From contig PWGE01000219.1 of NCBI GenBank assembly GCA_003554345.1, positions 1 to 5,104 of the forward strand: a DNA stretch of 5,104 bases, written 5' to 3'. The notes beneath the pieces were generated by a model, which searched no databases, was not told the DNA's origin, and was given only the letters and a program-made list of their open reading frames with translations. The stretch comes from T1SED10-198M sp003554345 [NCBI: Candidatus Sumerlaeota bacterium] (GTDB lineage Bacteria; Sumerlaeota; T1SED10-198M). Made by a program: the position numbers and the translations under genes. Positions 1 to 5,069 of this stretch are shown piece after piece. Every line of letters starts with the position of its first letter. Position 1 is the first letter of the stretch.

Positions 1-237
1 ATGTTACATTTCAGCCAGGTGTTTCCCATACCTCCCGCTGCTATAAATTATCTGAAAAAGGCAGGTAAAACCATTATTGTTGAAAATAATTATGGCGGTC
101 AATTGAAAAAACTTCTCAAACTGTACGCCGATTTTGAAGTGGACCATGAGATATTGAAGTATAATGGACTGCCTTTTTCTGTTGAGGAGCTGTCTCTTCA
201 ACTGGATGAAATAATCGATGGAGGAAATGATTCATGA
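1..237 (+). CDS. korA: 2-oxoacid:ferredoxin oxidoreductase alpha subunit, C-terminal fragment (5' end outside window)
   Basis: This is the last 78 codons of the alpha (or fused gamma-alpha) subunit of a 2-oxoacid:ferredoxin oxidoreductase, which decarboxylates a 2-oxoacid to its acyl-CoA and passes the electrons to ferredoxin. The visible part matches the family's C-terminal domain. It opens with MLHFSQVFPIPP (usually 'LHFS.VWPLPP'), followed by the KTIIVENNYGGQLKKLL segment (residues 23-39; family 'VENN.tGQ...L') and the closing ILKYNGLPFSVEEL (residues 52-65; family 'ilKydGrPft.eEi'). The ATG at base 1 is almost certainly an internal Met, because this domain normally follows several hundred residues, so the gene is cut by the window edge. 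Its stop overlaps the next start as ATGA, which implies translational coupling. The substrate (2-oxoglutarate, 2-oxoisovalerate or another) cannot be told from this fragment. Confidence 0.88.
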   Translation: MLHFSQVFPIPPAAINYLKKAGKTIIVENNYGGQLKKLLKLYADFEVDHEILKYNGLPFSVEELSLQLDEIIDGGNDS

Positions 238-1094
238 GTCAAACAAAATACGATATGACAGGTATTGACATTGCATGGTGCCCAGGTTGTGGTAATTTTG
301 CTATCTTAAAGACTCTCAAGCAGACATTATATTCCCTGGAAATACCTTCGCAGGATCTGGTCATGGTTTCCGGAATAGGACAGGCGGCCAAGACCCCCCA
401 GTATATGAAGTGTCATTACTTTAATGGCCTGCATGGGAGGGCTTTGCCGGTGGCTACCGGTATTAAAGCAGCGAATCCGCAGTTGAAGGTGGTTGTGGAA
501 AGCGGTGATGGCTGTATGTATGGAGAAGGAGGAAATCATTTTCTTCATGCTGTGAGAAGAAATCCGGATATTACATGCCTGGTCCATAATAATATGATTT
601 ACGGCCTGACAAAAGGTCAGGCTTCACCGACCAGTGCCACAGGAATTCAGACTCCAGTGCAGGTACAGGGTAATCATCCTCGGCCCTTTAACCCTGTAAG
701 TGTGGCATTGTCACTGGGTGCGACTTTTGTCGCCCGGGCTTTTTCGGGAGATATAGAAAAAACTTCAAAGATTATGAGTGCTGCACTGCAGCATAGGGGT
801 TTTGCCCTGGTGGATATCTTCCAACCCTGTGTTACCTTTAATAAAGTTAATACCTATCAATGGTTTAAAAAGAATACCTATTACCTGCCTGATGATCACA
901 ACACAAAGGATCTTTCTGCTGCTTTTAAGGTGGCCATGGAAACGGACAGGTTCGGCCTGGGGATTCTCTACCAGGGGTCAGAAGAAGAAACTTTTGAGGA
1001 CGCTACCTGCGGCAGTAAGGATGACATTGCTCCCTGGCAGAGAAAAAGAGATATGAAAAAAGTAGAAAACCTGGTAGCATCTTACTCCTTATGA
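234..1094 (+). CDS. korB: 2-oxoacid:ferredoxin oxidoreductase beta subunit (thiamine diphosphate-binding)
   Basis: This 286-residue catalytic subunit binds thiamine diphosphate and an Fe-S cluster, and works with the upstream alpha subunit in the cytoplasm to oxidise a 2-oxoacid with CoA and ferredoxin. The visible marks are the N-terminal cluster motif WCPGCG (15-20, Cys16 and Cys19), the HGRALPVATG segment (68-77), the GDG of the ThDP/Mg site (91-93) with YGEGGNH after it (96-102), and NNMIYGLTKGQASPTS (119-134). A further conserved Cys199 lies in QPCVTFN. The length is normal for the family. The position usually occupied by a third cluster Cys (GIGC) is Gln50 here (GIGQ); Cys60 lies close by and may replace it. 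The start is supported by GGAGG at 220-224, nine bases upstream. The gene overlaps both neighbours by four bases. Substrate specificity is not resolved; 'kor' is used as the common name of the two-subunit type. Confidence 0.93.
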   Translation: MSQTKYDMTGIDIAWCPGCGNFAILKTLKQTLYSLEIPSQDLVMVSGIGQAAKTPQYMKCHYFNGLHGRALPVATGIKAANPQLKVVVESGDGCMYGEGGNHFLHAVRRNPDITCLVHNNMIYGLTKGQASPTSATGIQTPVQVQGNHPRPFNPVSVALSLGATFVARAFSGDIEKTSKIMSAALQHRGFALVDIFQPCVTFNKVNTYQWFKKNTYYLPDDHNTKDLSAAFKVAMETDRFGLGILYQGSEEETFEDATCGSKDDIAPWQRKRDMKKVENLVASYSL

Positions 1095-1528
1095 AGAAAT
1101 CATCCTGTTCACGGGAAGATATTCGCTTCCTTTTTATCAGGAAGGGCTATGAAAGAGATATTCTTCAGTTGTATTATCAGGAGAAATGGATAAAGCCTGA
1201 GGAACATGTATCTATACCGGATATCAGGAAGGTCATAGAGGGTTCATTTGCTTTTCTGGTAGCTGTAGATGGTTCCCGTGCGATTGGTATGGCGCGGGCT
1301 CTTTCTGATGGTTATAGTGATGCCTATATCCAGGACGTGGTGGTATGCAATGCCTATCAGGGATGCGGTATCGGAAAAAAACTGGTATCTCTTCTGGTGG
1401 AGTATTTAAAAAAAGAAGGTATTGACTGGATAGGTTTAGTGGCCAAACCGGGTACCCGGCAATTCTACAGGAAGCTGAATTTTGAGGTTTTGAAGGACCA
1501 TTATCCCATGCAGTTGAGAAAACAGTGA
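1091..1528 (+). CDS. GNAT-family N-acetyltransferase
   Basis: This 145-residue protein is the size of a single GNAT domain, a fold that transfers an acyl group from acyl-CoA to an amine. The acetyl-CoA pyrophosphate-binding motif A is clear at residues 89-99 (YQGCGIGKKLV, the Q-x-x-G-x-G pattern), preceded by strand beta4 (IQDVVVCNAY, 80-89). The C-terminal motif GTRQFYRKLNFE (121-132) is the usual alpha4-beta7 region with the Tyr often acting as general acid (Tyr126). The segment AIGMARALSDGYSDAY (64-79) is the typical beta2-beta3 hairpin. The gene starts inside the korB stop (ATGA) with no clear Shine-Dalgarno sequence, so translation probably depends on coupling. The acceptor is unknown. 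The position between an Fe-S oxidoreductase and an Fe-S assembly pair gives no firm hint; protein or small-molecule acetylation are both possible. Confidence 0.88.
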   Translation: MKKSSCSREDIRFLFIRKGYERDILQLYYQEKWIKPEEHVSIPDIRKVIEGSFAFLVAVDGSRAIGMARALSDGYSDAYIQDVVVCNAYQGCGIGKKLVSLLVEYLKKEGIDWIGLVAKPGTRQFYRKLNFEVLKDHYPMQLRKQ

Positions 1529-2424
1529 CAGATTTATTCAAACCCCTTACTTTAGAGGATCGACCTCTTTTTAATGATTATCTTTCCCGATATTCCGGTT
1601 ATCACAGTGAATACAATTTTGCCACTCTCTTTATCTGGAATAGCGTCTATCAATATAAATGGGCGATTATAGATAAGGCGCTGGTTATCTGGATATCCAC
1701 GCTGGATGTCCTTTTAATGCCTCTCGGGGTTTCTCTTACGGTTGAACGGTTAAAGGAGATTAGTGAACATTTCAGGGAAAAAGGCCATGATGTTCCCTTT
1801 ATCCTGGTTGAGCCTGCCGTGGTAGCTGAAATGCCGAAGATAAAAGAACATTTCAGTGTACGAAGAGAGAGGGAGTTAGCTGATTATATGTATAATACAG
1901 AGGACCTTGCTGAACTGAAGGGGCGCAAATACCAGAAAAAAAGGAATTTAATCAACCAGTTTGAGAGGAATTATCCTGAATATCACAGTAAAGAAATGGA
2001 TGAAAGCGTATTACATGAATACTGGCGCCTTGCAGAAAGATGGTGCCGGGAAACAGATTGTCATGAGGGTGACTTTGAAGAAGAGATGGCGGCATTGTCC
2101 AATGCCTTTAAGAATTTTCACGAACTTTCACTGGGTGGCGTCAATCTGTGTTCAGATGACCGGTTACTTGCTTTTTCTCTCTTCAGCAAGCAGAATCCCG
2201 AGATGTATACCGTTCACTTTGAAAAAACCGATCCACGAATAAAAGGAGTTGGCCAGGTTATTAACCGGGAAACTGCAAAGTACATTTTACATCATGATCC
2301 AGTCCCTTATATTAACAGGGAACAGGATCTGGGACGAGAAGGATTGCGTAAAGCAAAACGTTCTTATCATCCGGTCAGGATATATCAAACGGTACAATTG
2401 ATACCAAAACAAAAAATAGAATAA
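1525..2424 (+). CDS. DUF2156 protein, phosphatidylglycerol lysyltransferase C-terminal-like
   Basis: This 299-residue protein belongs to the DUF2156 family, whose double-GNAT fold is shared with the C-terminal catalytic domain of MprF (aminoacyl-tRNA to phosphatidylglycerol transfer). The family's N-terminal pattern is plain: FKPLTLEDRPLFNDYL (5-20) followed by EYNFATLFIWNSVY (29-42). The later hallmarks are DYMYNTEDLAELKGRKYQKK (120-139), FEKTDPRIKGVGQVINRE (232-249) and YINREQDLGREGLRKAKRSY (262-281). The membrane flippase domain of full MprF is absent and no transmembrane segment is evident, so this is a soluble stand-alone protein. It starts with GTG, overlapping the previous stop as GTGA. 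The family alignment begins right at this start, and the first in-frame Met is far inside the domain. No good ribosome binding site is seen, so coupling is likely. The substrate is unknown for this subfamily. Confidence 0.87.
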   Translation: MTDLFKPLTLEDRPLFNDYLSRYSGYHSEYNFATLFIWNSVYQYKWAIIDKALVIWISTLDVLLMPLGVSLTVERLKEISEHFREKGHDVPFILVEPAVVAEMPKIKEHFSVRRERELADYMYNTEDLAELKGRKYQKKRNLINQFERNYPEYHSKEMDESVLHEYWRLAERWCRETDCHEGDFEEEMAALSNAFKNFHELSLGGVNLCSDDRLLAFSLFSKQNPEMYTVHFEKTDPRIKGVGQVINRETAKYILHHDPVPYINREQDLGREGLRKAKRSYHPVRIYQTVQLIPKQKIE

Positions 2425-2428
2425 GGAG
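2423..2428 (+). promoter_or_regulatory. Shine-Dalgarno AAGGAG that sets the start of the SufC-like gene
   Basis: AAGGAG sits eight bases before the ATG at 2437. The alternative in-frame GTG at 2428 uses the last G of this site as its first base, so it cannot be served by it. The ATG is therefore the chosen start. The site also overlaps the stop codon of the preceding gene. Confidence 0.8.
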
Positions 2429-2436
2429 TGTCACGT

Positions 2437-3168
2437 ATGGGCATATTACAGGTGAAAGATGTCTCCCTGAAATTGGGGGACAAGAAGGTCCTGGAAAATC
2501 TTTCGATTGATTTCTGGGAGGGACATATCCATGCAGTCGTGGGACCAAATGGCGCCGGCAAATCTTCTCTTGCCTATGCCATGATGGGCTTACCTGAATA
2601 CCGCAACCATGAAGGAGATATTGTGATCGAAGGTTCTTCCATCAAATCCCTGCCTGTTGATGAAAGGGCCCGGCTGGGCATGTCGTTAGCCTGGCAGGAG
2701 CCAGCCCGCTATGAAGGCTTAAAGGTGGATACTTTTCTTAAAGCCGGTAGTCGGGGAAGTAGCCGGACCACTGATGAAGCTCTGGATATGGTGGGGCTGG
2801 AACCTGAAGTCTATAAATACCGGGCTGTGGATAAAACCCTGAGTGGGGGAGAAAGAAAACGTATTGAACTTGCTTCCATCCTGATGATGCAGCCTCGTAT
2901 TTTCCTCATGGATGAACCCGACTCCGGCATAGATATGTCGGCACTGCAGAAAATTTTTGAAGTTATTTCCATGCTGAAAAAACAGAACACGACCGTTATT
3001 CTTATCACCCACAGCCTTGAAGTGCTGCGCCATGCAGAGCATGCTTTTCTCATGTGTCATGGAAAGTTGATAGATAAGGGAACAGCCGATAAAATTATTT
3101 ATTACTTTGAAAATAACTGTCTGCCCTGTGATCACCAGAATCAACCACTGGAGGAAGAAATATCATGA
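2437..3168 (+). CDS. sufC: SufC-like ATPase of a minimal SufBC (SMS-type) Fe-S cluster assembly system
   Basis: This 243-residue ABC-class ATPase drives Fe-S cluster assembly on the SufB/SufD-like partner encoded next to it; it is soluble and not a transporter. It carries Walker A GPNGAGKS (36-43), Q-loop Gln87 in SLAWQEPARYEG, signature LSGGERKR (135-142), Walker B IFLMDE (155-160) followed by PDSGID, and H-loop His192 (ITHS). The EPDSGID D-loop is the SufC form, where transporter ATPases usually have EPTSGLD or EPTAGLD. The length is close to E. coli SufC (about 248). The ATG at 2437 is preferred over the in-frame GTG at 2428 because AAGGAG lies eight bases before it. A CLPC pair (Cys228, Cys231) near the C-terminus is not part of the SufC core as I know it. 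The stop overlaps the next start (ATGA), as expected for subunits of one complex. Confidence 0.92.
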   Translation: MGILQVKDVSLKLGDKKVLENLSIDFWEGHIHAVVGPNGAGKSSLAYAMMGLPEYRNHEGDIVIEGSSIKSLPVDERARLGMSLAWQEPARYEGLKVDTFLKAGSRGSSRTTDEALDMVGLEPEVYKYRAVDKTLSGGERKRIELASILMMQPRIFLMDEPDSGIDMSALQKIFEVISMLKKQNTTVILITHSLEVLRHAEHAFLMCHGKLIDKGTADKIIYYFENNCLPCDHQNQPLEEEIS

Positions 3169-4100
3169 GTACGAATAACTTTTTACAGGAAATTATAGAA
3201 TCACTGCCGGCGTCTCATCGTAATGTTATGGATAAGGATACCGCTCATCTGGTCATCCATCATAACGAAGTACTGGGTGCCCATCTTGTGCCGGGCCTGG
3301 ATGTTCAAGCAGAACCCATTGAAGATGGTGTCAATATTAAAATTCGGGTTGACAAGGGAACGGTTATTGAAAAGCCTGTACACATGTGTTTTGGTATGGT
3401 GCCTGAAGAAGGACTGCAAAAAATAATTATCAATGCTGTGATAGAAGAAGATGCTGCTATAGAGGTCCTTGCTCATTGTACCTTTCCTAATGCCATTGAT
3501 ATTACTCACCTCATGGATGCCACCATACATCTTGAAAGAAATGCCCGGTATTCTTACTTTGAGCGACATATTCACGGTATGAAGGGAGGCGTGAAGGTAG
3601 TACCCAAAGCAAAGGTGTATGTGGATGAGTATGCCCGTTTTAAAACGGAATTTGAGCTTATCAAGGGACTGGTGGGTGATATTGATATTTTTTATGAAGG
3701 ATTTGTCAAGCGCGAAGGTGTGATGGATATGATGGCTCGTATTTACGGCAGGGAAAATGATCGTATAAAAATCAATGAAACATGCCACCTGGAAGGAGAA
3801 TCGTCCCGGGGTGTTTTAACCTCGCATATTGCCTGCCGCGACCGGACAAATGCCAGTGTCTATAATACACTGACAGCCACCGCTCCTTTTGCCAGGGGGC
3901 ACGTGGACTGCAAAGAAATCGTACAGGAAAATGCCAGGGCAAAAGCTGTACCCATTGTAGAGGTGGCTCATCCTCAAGCCCATGTTACACACGAAGCAGC
4001 CCTGGGAAGTGTTGATTCCAAGCAGTTGCAGACTCTTATGAGCAGAGGGCTCACGGAAGATGAAGCAACTGAACTGATTATCCAGGGGTTATTGAATTAA
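3165..4100 (+). CDS. sufB: Short SufB/SufD-family Fe-S assembly scaffold (SMS-type)
   Basis: This 311-residue member of the SufBD family would form the beta-helix scaffold on which a nascent Fe-S cluster is built, powered by the adjacent SufC-like ATPase. The C-terminal core is diagnostic: GHVDCKEIVQENARAKAVP (245-263), VAHPQAHVTHEAALGSVD (267-284) and LMSRGLTEDEATELIIQGLL (291-310). Cys249 followed 27-28 residues later by His276-Glu277 matches the catalytic Cys405 and His433-Glu434 of E. coli SufB, with one residue less between them; SufD lacks that Cys. The protein is much shorter than classical SufB (about 470-495 residues), missing most of the N-terminal region. Other cysteines are 75, 105, 207 and 224. 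GGAGG at 3150-3154 supports the start. No sufS, sufU, sufE or sufD follows, so the pair fits the two-gene SMS type; the sufB symbol is used by analogy. Confidence 0.9.
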   Translation: MSTNNFLQEIIESLPASHRNVMDKDTAHLVIHHNEVLGAHLVPGLDVQAEPIEDGVNIKIRVDKGTVIEKPVHMCFGMVPEEGLQKIIINAVIEEDAAIEVLAHCTFPNAIDITHLMDATIHLERNARYSYFERHIHGMKGGVKVVPKAKVYVDEYARFKTEFELIKGLVGDIDIFYEGFVKREGVMDMMARIYGRENDRIKINETCHLEGESSRGVLTSHIACRDRTNASVYNTLTATAPFARGHVDCKEIVQENARAKAVPIVEVAHPQAHVTHEAALGSVDSKQLQTLMSRGLTEDEATELIIQGLLN

Positions 4101-4103
4101 ATT

Positions 4104-4688
4104 ATGACTGTTTTAAAAAAAATGCGGACCCCGGTTTTCTATGCCGAAGGATTGCCGGGCTCCATGAAGAGAGAGGATTATACTTTACGGATAAAGTGGG
4201 ACGATGGTACACAAACGGTCTCTTTTTCAGAAATTGAAGCAATGCCTCTGGTGACTGTGAATGCCCGTCTCACGTCGGTCAGTGGTTTTAGTGTACGAGC
4301 TGACTGGCAGGGTGTACGCTGGCCGGATTTTGCACGCCTCTGTAATATTCCCCGCTTTCCCTTTGTGGAATTTAAAAGCTGGTCTTTTTATACTTCTTGC
4401 CTGTCGTGGGAGGAACTGGAATATGAAAAAGTGCTTCTCTGCTATAAAGTGGGTGGCGAGTACCTGGAGAAAGAATATGGAGCACCGCTCCGCTTATTTG
4501 TTCCTCATCGCTGGGGGTACAAAAGCGTGAAGGGCCTGGCGGAAATACAACTCCTGGAAAAGTATCGTTCTGGCTACTGGGAAGAACGAGGATACAGTGA
4601 TAGCGCTTACATCGAACCAGGTACCACTTATGATGTGAATTCGGGTTCTTATAAGCCAATGAATGGGGGAGAGGTCACTGAATTTTAA
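4104..4688 (+). CDS. Small sulfite-oxidase-fold molybdopterin-binding protein with Cys-to-Ser change at the metal ligand
   Basis: This 194-residue protein consists of one oxidoreductase molybdopterin-binding domain (sulfite oxidase / MsrP / YuiH fold). It has no signal peptide or membrane segment, so it should be cytoplasmic. The pterin-binding C-terminal block is well kept: YGAPLRLFVPHRWGYKSVKG (125-144), with His135, Arg136, Lys140 and Lys143, then GYWEERGYS (157-165). The N-terminal block NARLTSVSGFSV (53-64) and WQGVRWPDFARL (68-79) aligns with the family pattern 'R.hCVtgWS ... W.GV.w.dll', but the Cys that binds molybdenum through sulfur is Ser58. Cys80, Cys99 and Cys113 lie elsewhere. 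The gene begins three bases after the previous stop with only a distant AGGGG (4084-4088), so it is probably coupled. The reaction is unknown. It may be an enzyme with altered metal ligation, or a protein that binds the pterin cofactor without classical sulfite-oxidase chemistry. Confidence 0.85.
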   Translation: MTVLKKMRTPVFYAEGLPGSMKREDYTLRIKWDDGTQTVSFSEIEAMPLVTVNARLTSVSGFSVRADWQGVRWPDFARLCNIPRFPFVEFKSWSFYTSCLSWEELEYEKVLLCYKVGGEYLEKEYGAPLRLFVPHRWGYKSVKGLAEIQLLEKYRSGYWEERGYSDSAYIEPGTTYDVNSGSYKPMNGGEVTEF

Positions 4689-4794
4689 GCATCTTTTCGG
4701 GACAGTTGGGAAATTTTAGCCAGTTTAACAGAAGAAAAATTTTATTCGCTTGTGCGCTGGCGTGCGGAAGTCCTCTGAAAATAGTACTATCCTC

Positions 4795-4829
4795 AGGAGT
4801 CAAAATGCAGGAGACAGGAGACAGAATGG
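4795..4829 (+). repeat. Heptameric periodic repeat, AGGAGAC type
   Basis: Five 7-base units run in phase. Units 1, 3 and 4 are AGGAGTC (4795-4801), AGGAGAC (4809-4815) and AGGAGAC (4816-4822). Units 2 (4802-4808) and 5 (4823-4829) are diverged, of AAAATGC/AGAATGG form. A weaker A-rich 7-base phase continues to about 4850. I recall similar 'caggagacaggagtcagaat' tracts between genes of anaerobic Bacillota, but that memory has not been checked. Confidence 0.7.
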
Positions 4830-4854
4830 GAAAGAACAAAGAATAAGAATGTAT

Positions 4855-4881
4855 CACGCGAAGCTCGCCAAGCCCGCAAAG
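4855..4881 (+). repeat. Three tandem 9-base units, consensus CNCGCNAAG
   Basis: Three 9-base units follow one another without a gap at 4855-4863, 4864-4872 and 4873-4881, all fitting CNCGCNAAG. They form a GC-rich island in AT-rich surroundings. Read on the - strand the unit is CTTNGCGNG, which resembles the 'ctttgcg..cttggcg..' intergenic repeat that I recall from many environmental genomes. Six of nine positions are invariant. Confidence 0.72.
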
Positions 4882-4980
4882 TAATACCTTATAAGAAAAA
4901 ATAAAGAATATTGCAAATACGCCAGCGTGAACTTTCAGGAAGACAGAAAATCAGCCCCGAAAAATATGATATTATCTTTA

Positions 4981-5008
4981 TTTCGTGTTCTTTTGTGCTT
5001 TTCGTAGT
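4981..5008 (+). repeat. Three tandem 9-10-base units, consensus TTTCGTGNT
   Basis: Units at 4981-4990, 4991-4999 and 5000-5008 fit TTTCGTGNT with one or two changes each; the first carries one extra base. On the - strand the unit reads roughly ANCACGAAA, resembling the 'cacgaaa' triplets known to me from intergenic regions of unrelated bacteria. It differs from the array at 4855-4881, although both have the same unit length and copy number. Confidence 0.6.
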
Positions 5009-5043
5009 TTATTCTTATCTGAAAATTGACTCTTCAAAGTATG

Positions 5044-5069
5044 GTACAGGTTCCTAAAAAAACTTGTAC
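5044..5069. other. Hairpin (inverted repeat) near right edge
   Basis: GTACAGGTT (5044-5052) pairs with AACTTGTAC (5061-5069) over nine positions with one G-U wobble on the + strand, leaving an 8-base A-rich loop. ATG/CAT could add three pairs beyond a two-base bulge. No T-run follows on either strand, so it is not a standard Rho-independent terminator; its role is unknown. Confidence 0.5.

Larger units (their letters stand above)
4755..4927. repeat. Nine-base inverted repeat pair flanking the repeat tracts
   Basis: CGCTGGCGT at 4755-4763 is the exact reverse complement of ACGCCAGCG at 4919-4927. The arms enclose the heptamer tract and the CNCGCNAAG array. A 9-base match over this distance could be chance, and no target-site duplication or transposase accompanies it, so a mobile origin is only a possibility. 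Confidence 0.3.

Noticed and set aside
2428-2436. GTG at 2428 as start of the SufC-like gene
   Set aside because: This GTG overlaps the AAGGAG ribosome binding site itself. The ATG at 2437 is correctly spaced from it and fits the usual SufC N-terminus.
2719-3144. 141-codon open frame on the - strand
   Set aside because: Antisense to the SufC-like gene, covering its signature and Walker B region; no domain or ribosome binding site was recognised.
3201-3788. 195-codon open frame on the - strand
   Set aside because: It lies wholly inside the SufB-like gene in antisense, has no recognisable domain, and is rich in residues expected from reversed codons. The + strand gene is unambiguous.
4711-4742. 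AT-only inverted repeat (AAATTTT / AAAATTT) after the last gene, as a terminator
   Set aside because: Seven A-T pairs around an 18-base loop with no GC pairs make a very weak stem, and no proper T-run follows.
4771-4800. Palindrome ATAGTACTAT with partly complementary flanks as a terminator or operator
   Set aside because: The flanks pair only imperfectly, no T-run follows, and no regulator gene or promoter is nearby. A 10-base palindrome alone is weak evidence.
4675-4857. 60-codon - strand open frame downstream of the operon
   Set aside because: Part of its translation (the Ser/Pro/Leu/Ile-rich stretch) comes from the heptamer repeat, it overlaps the end of the last gene, and nothing in it resembles a known protein.
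4795-5008. CRISPR array
   Set aside because: Units are 7-10 bases and contiguous, with no spacers, and no cas genes are present.
5026-5054. TTGACT as a -35 promoter box on the + strand
   Set aside because: No TATAAT-like -10 box lies 15-18 bases downstream, and no gene with a ribosome binding site follows in the window.
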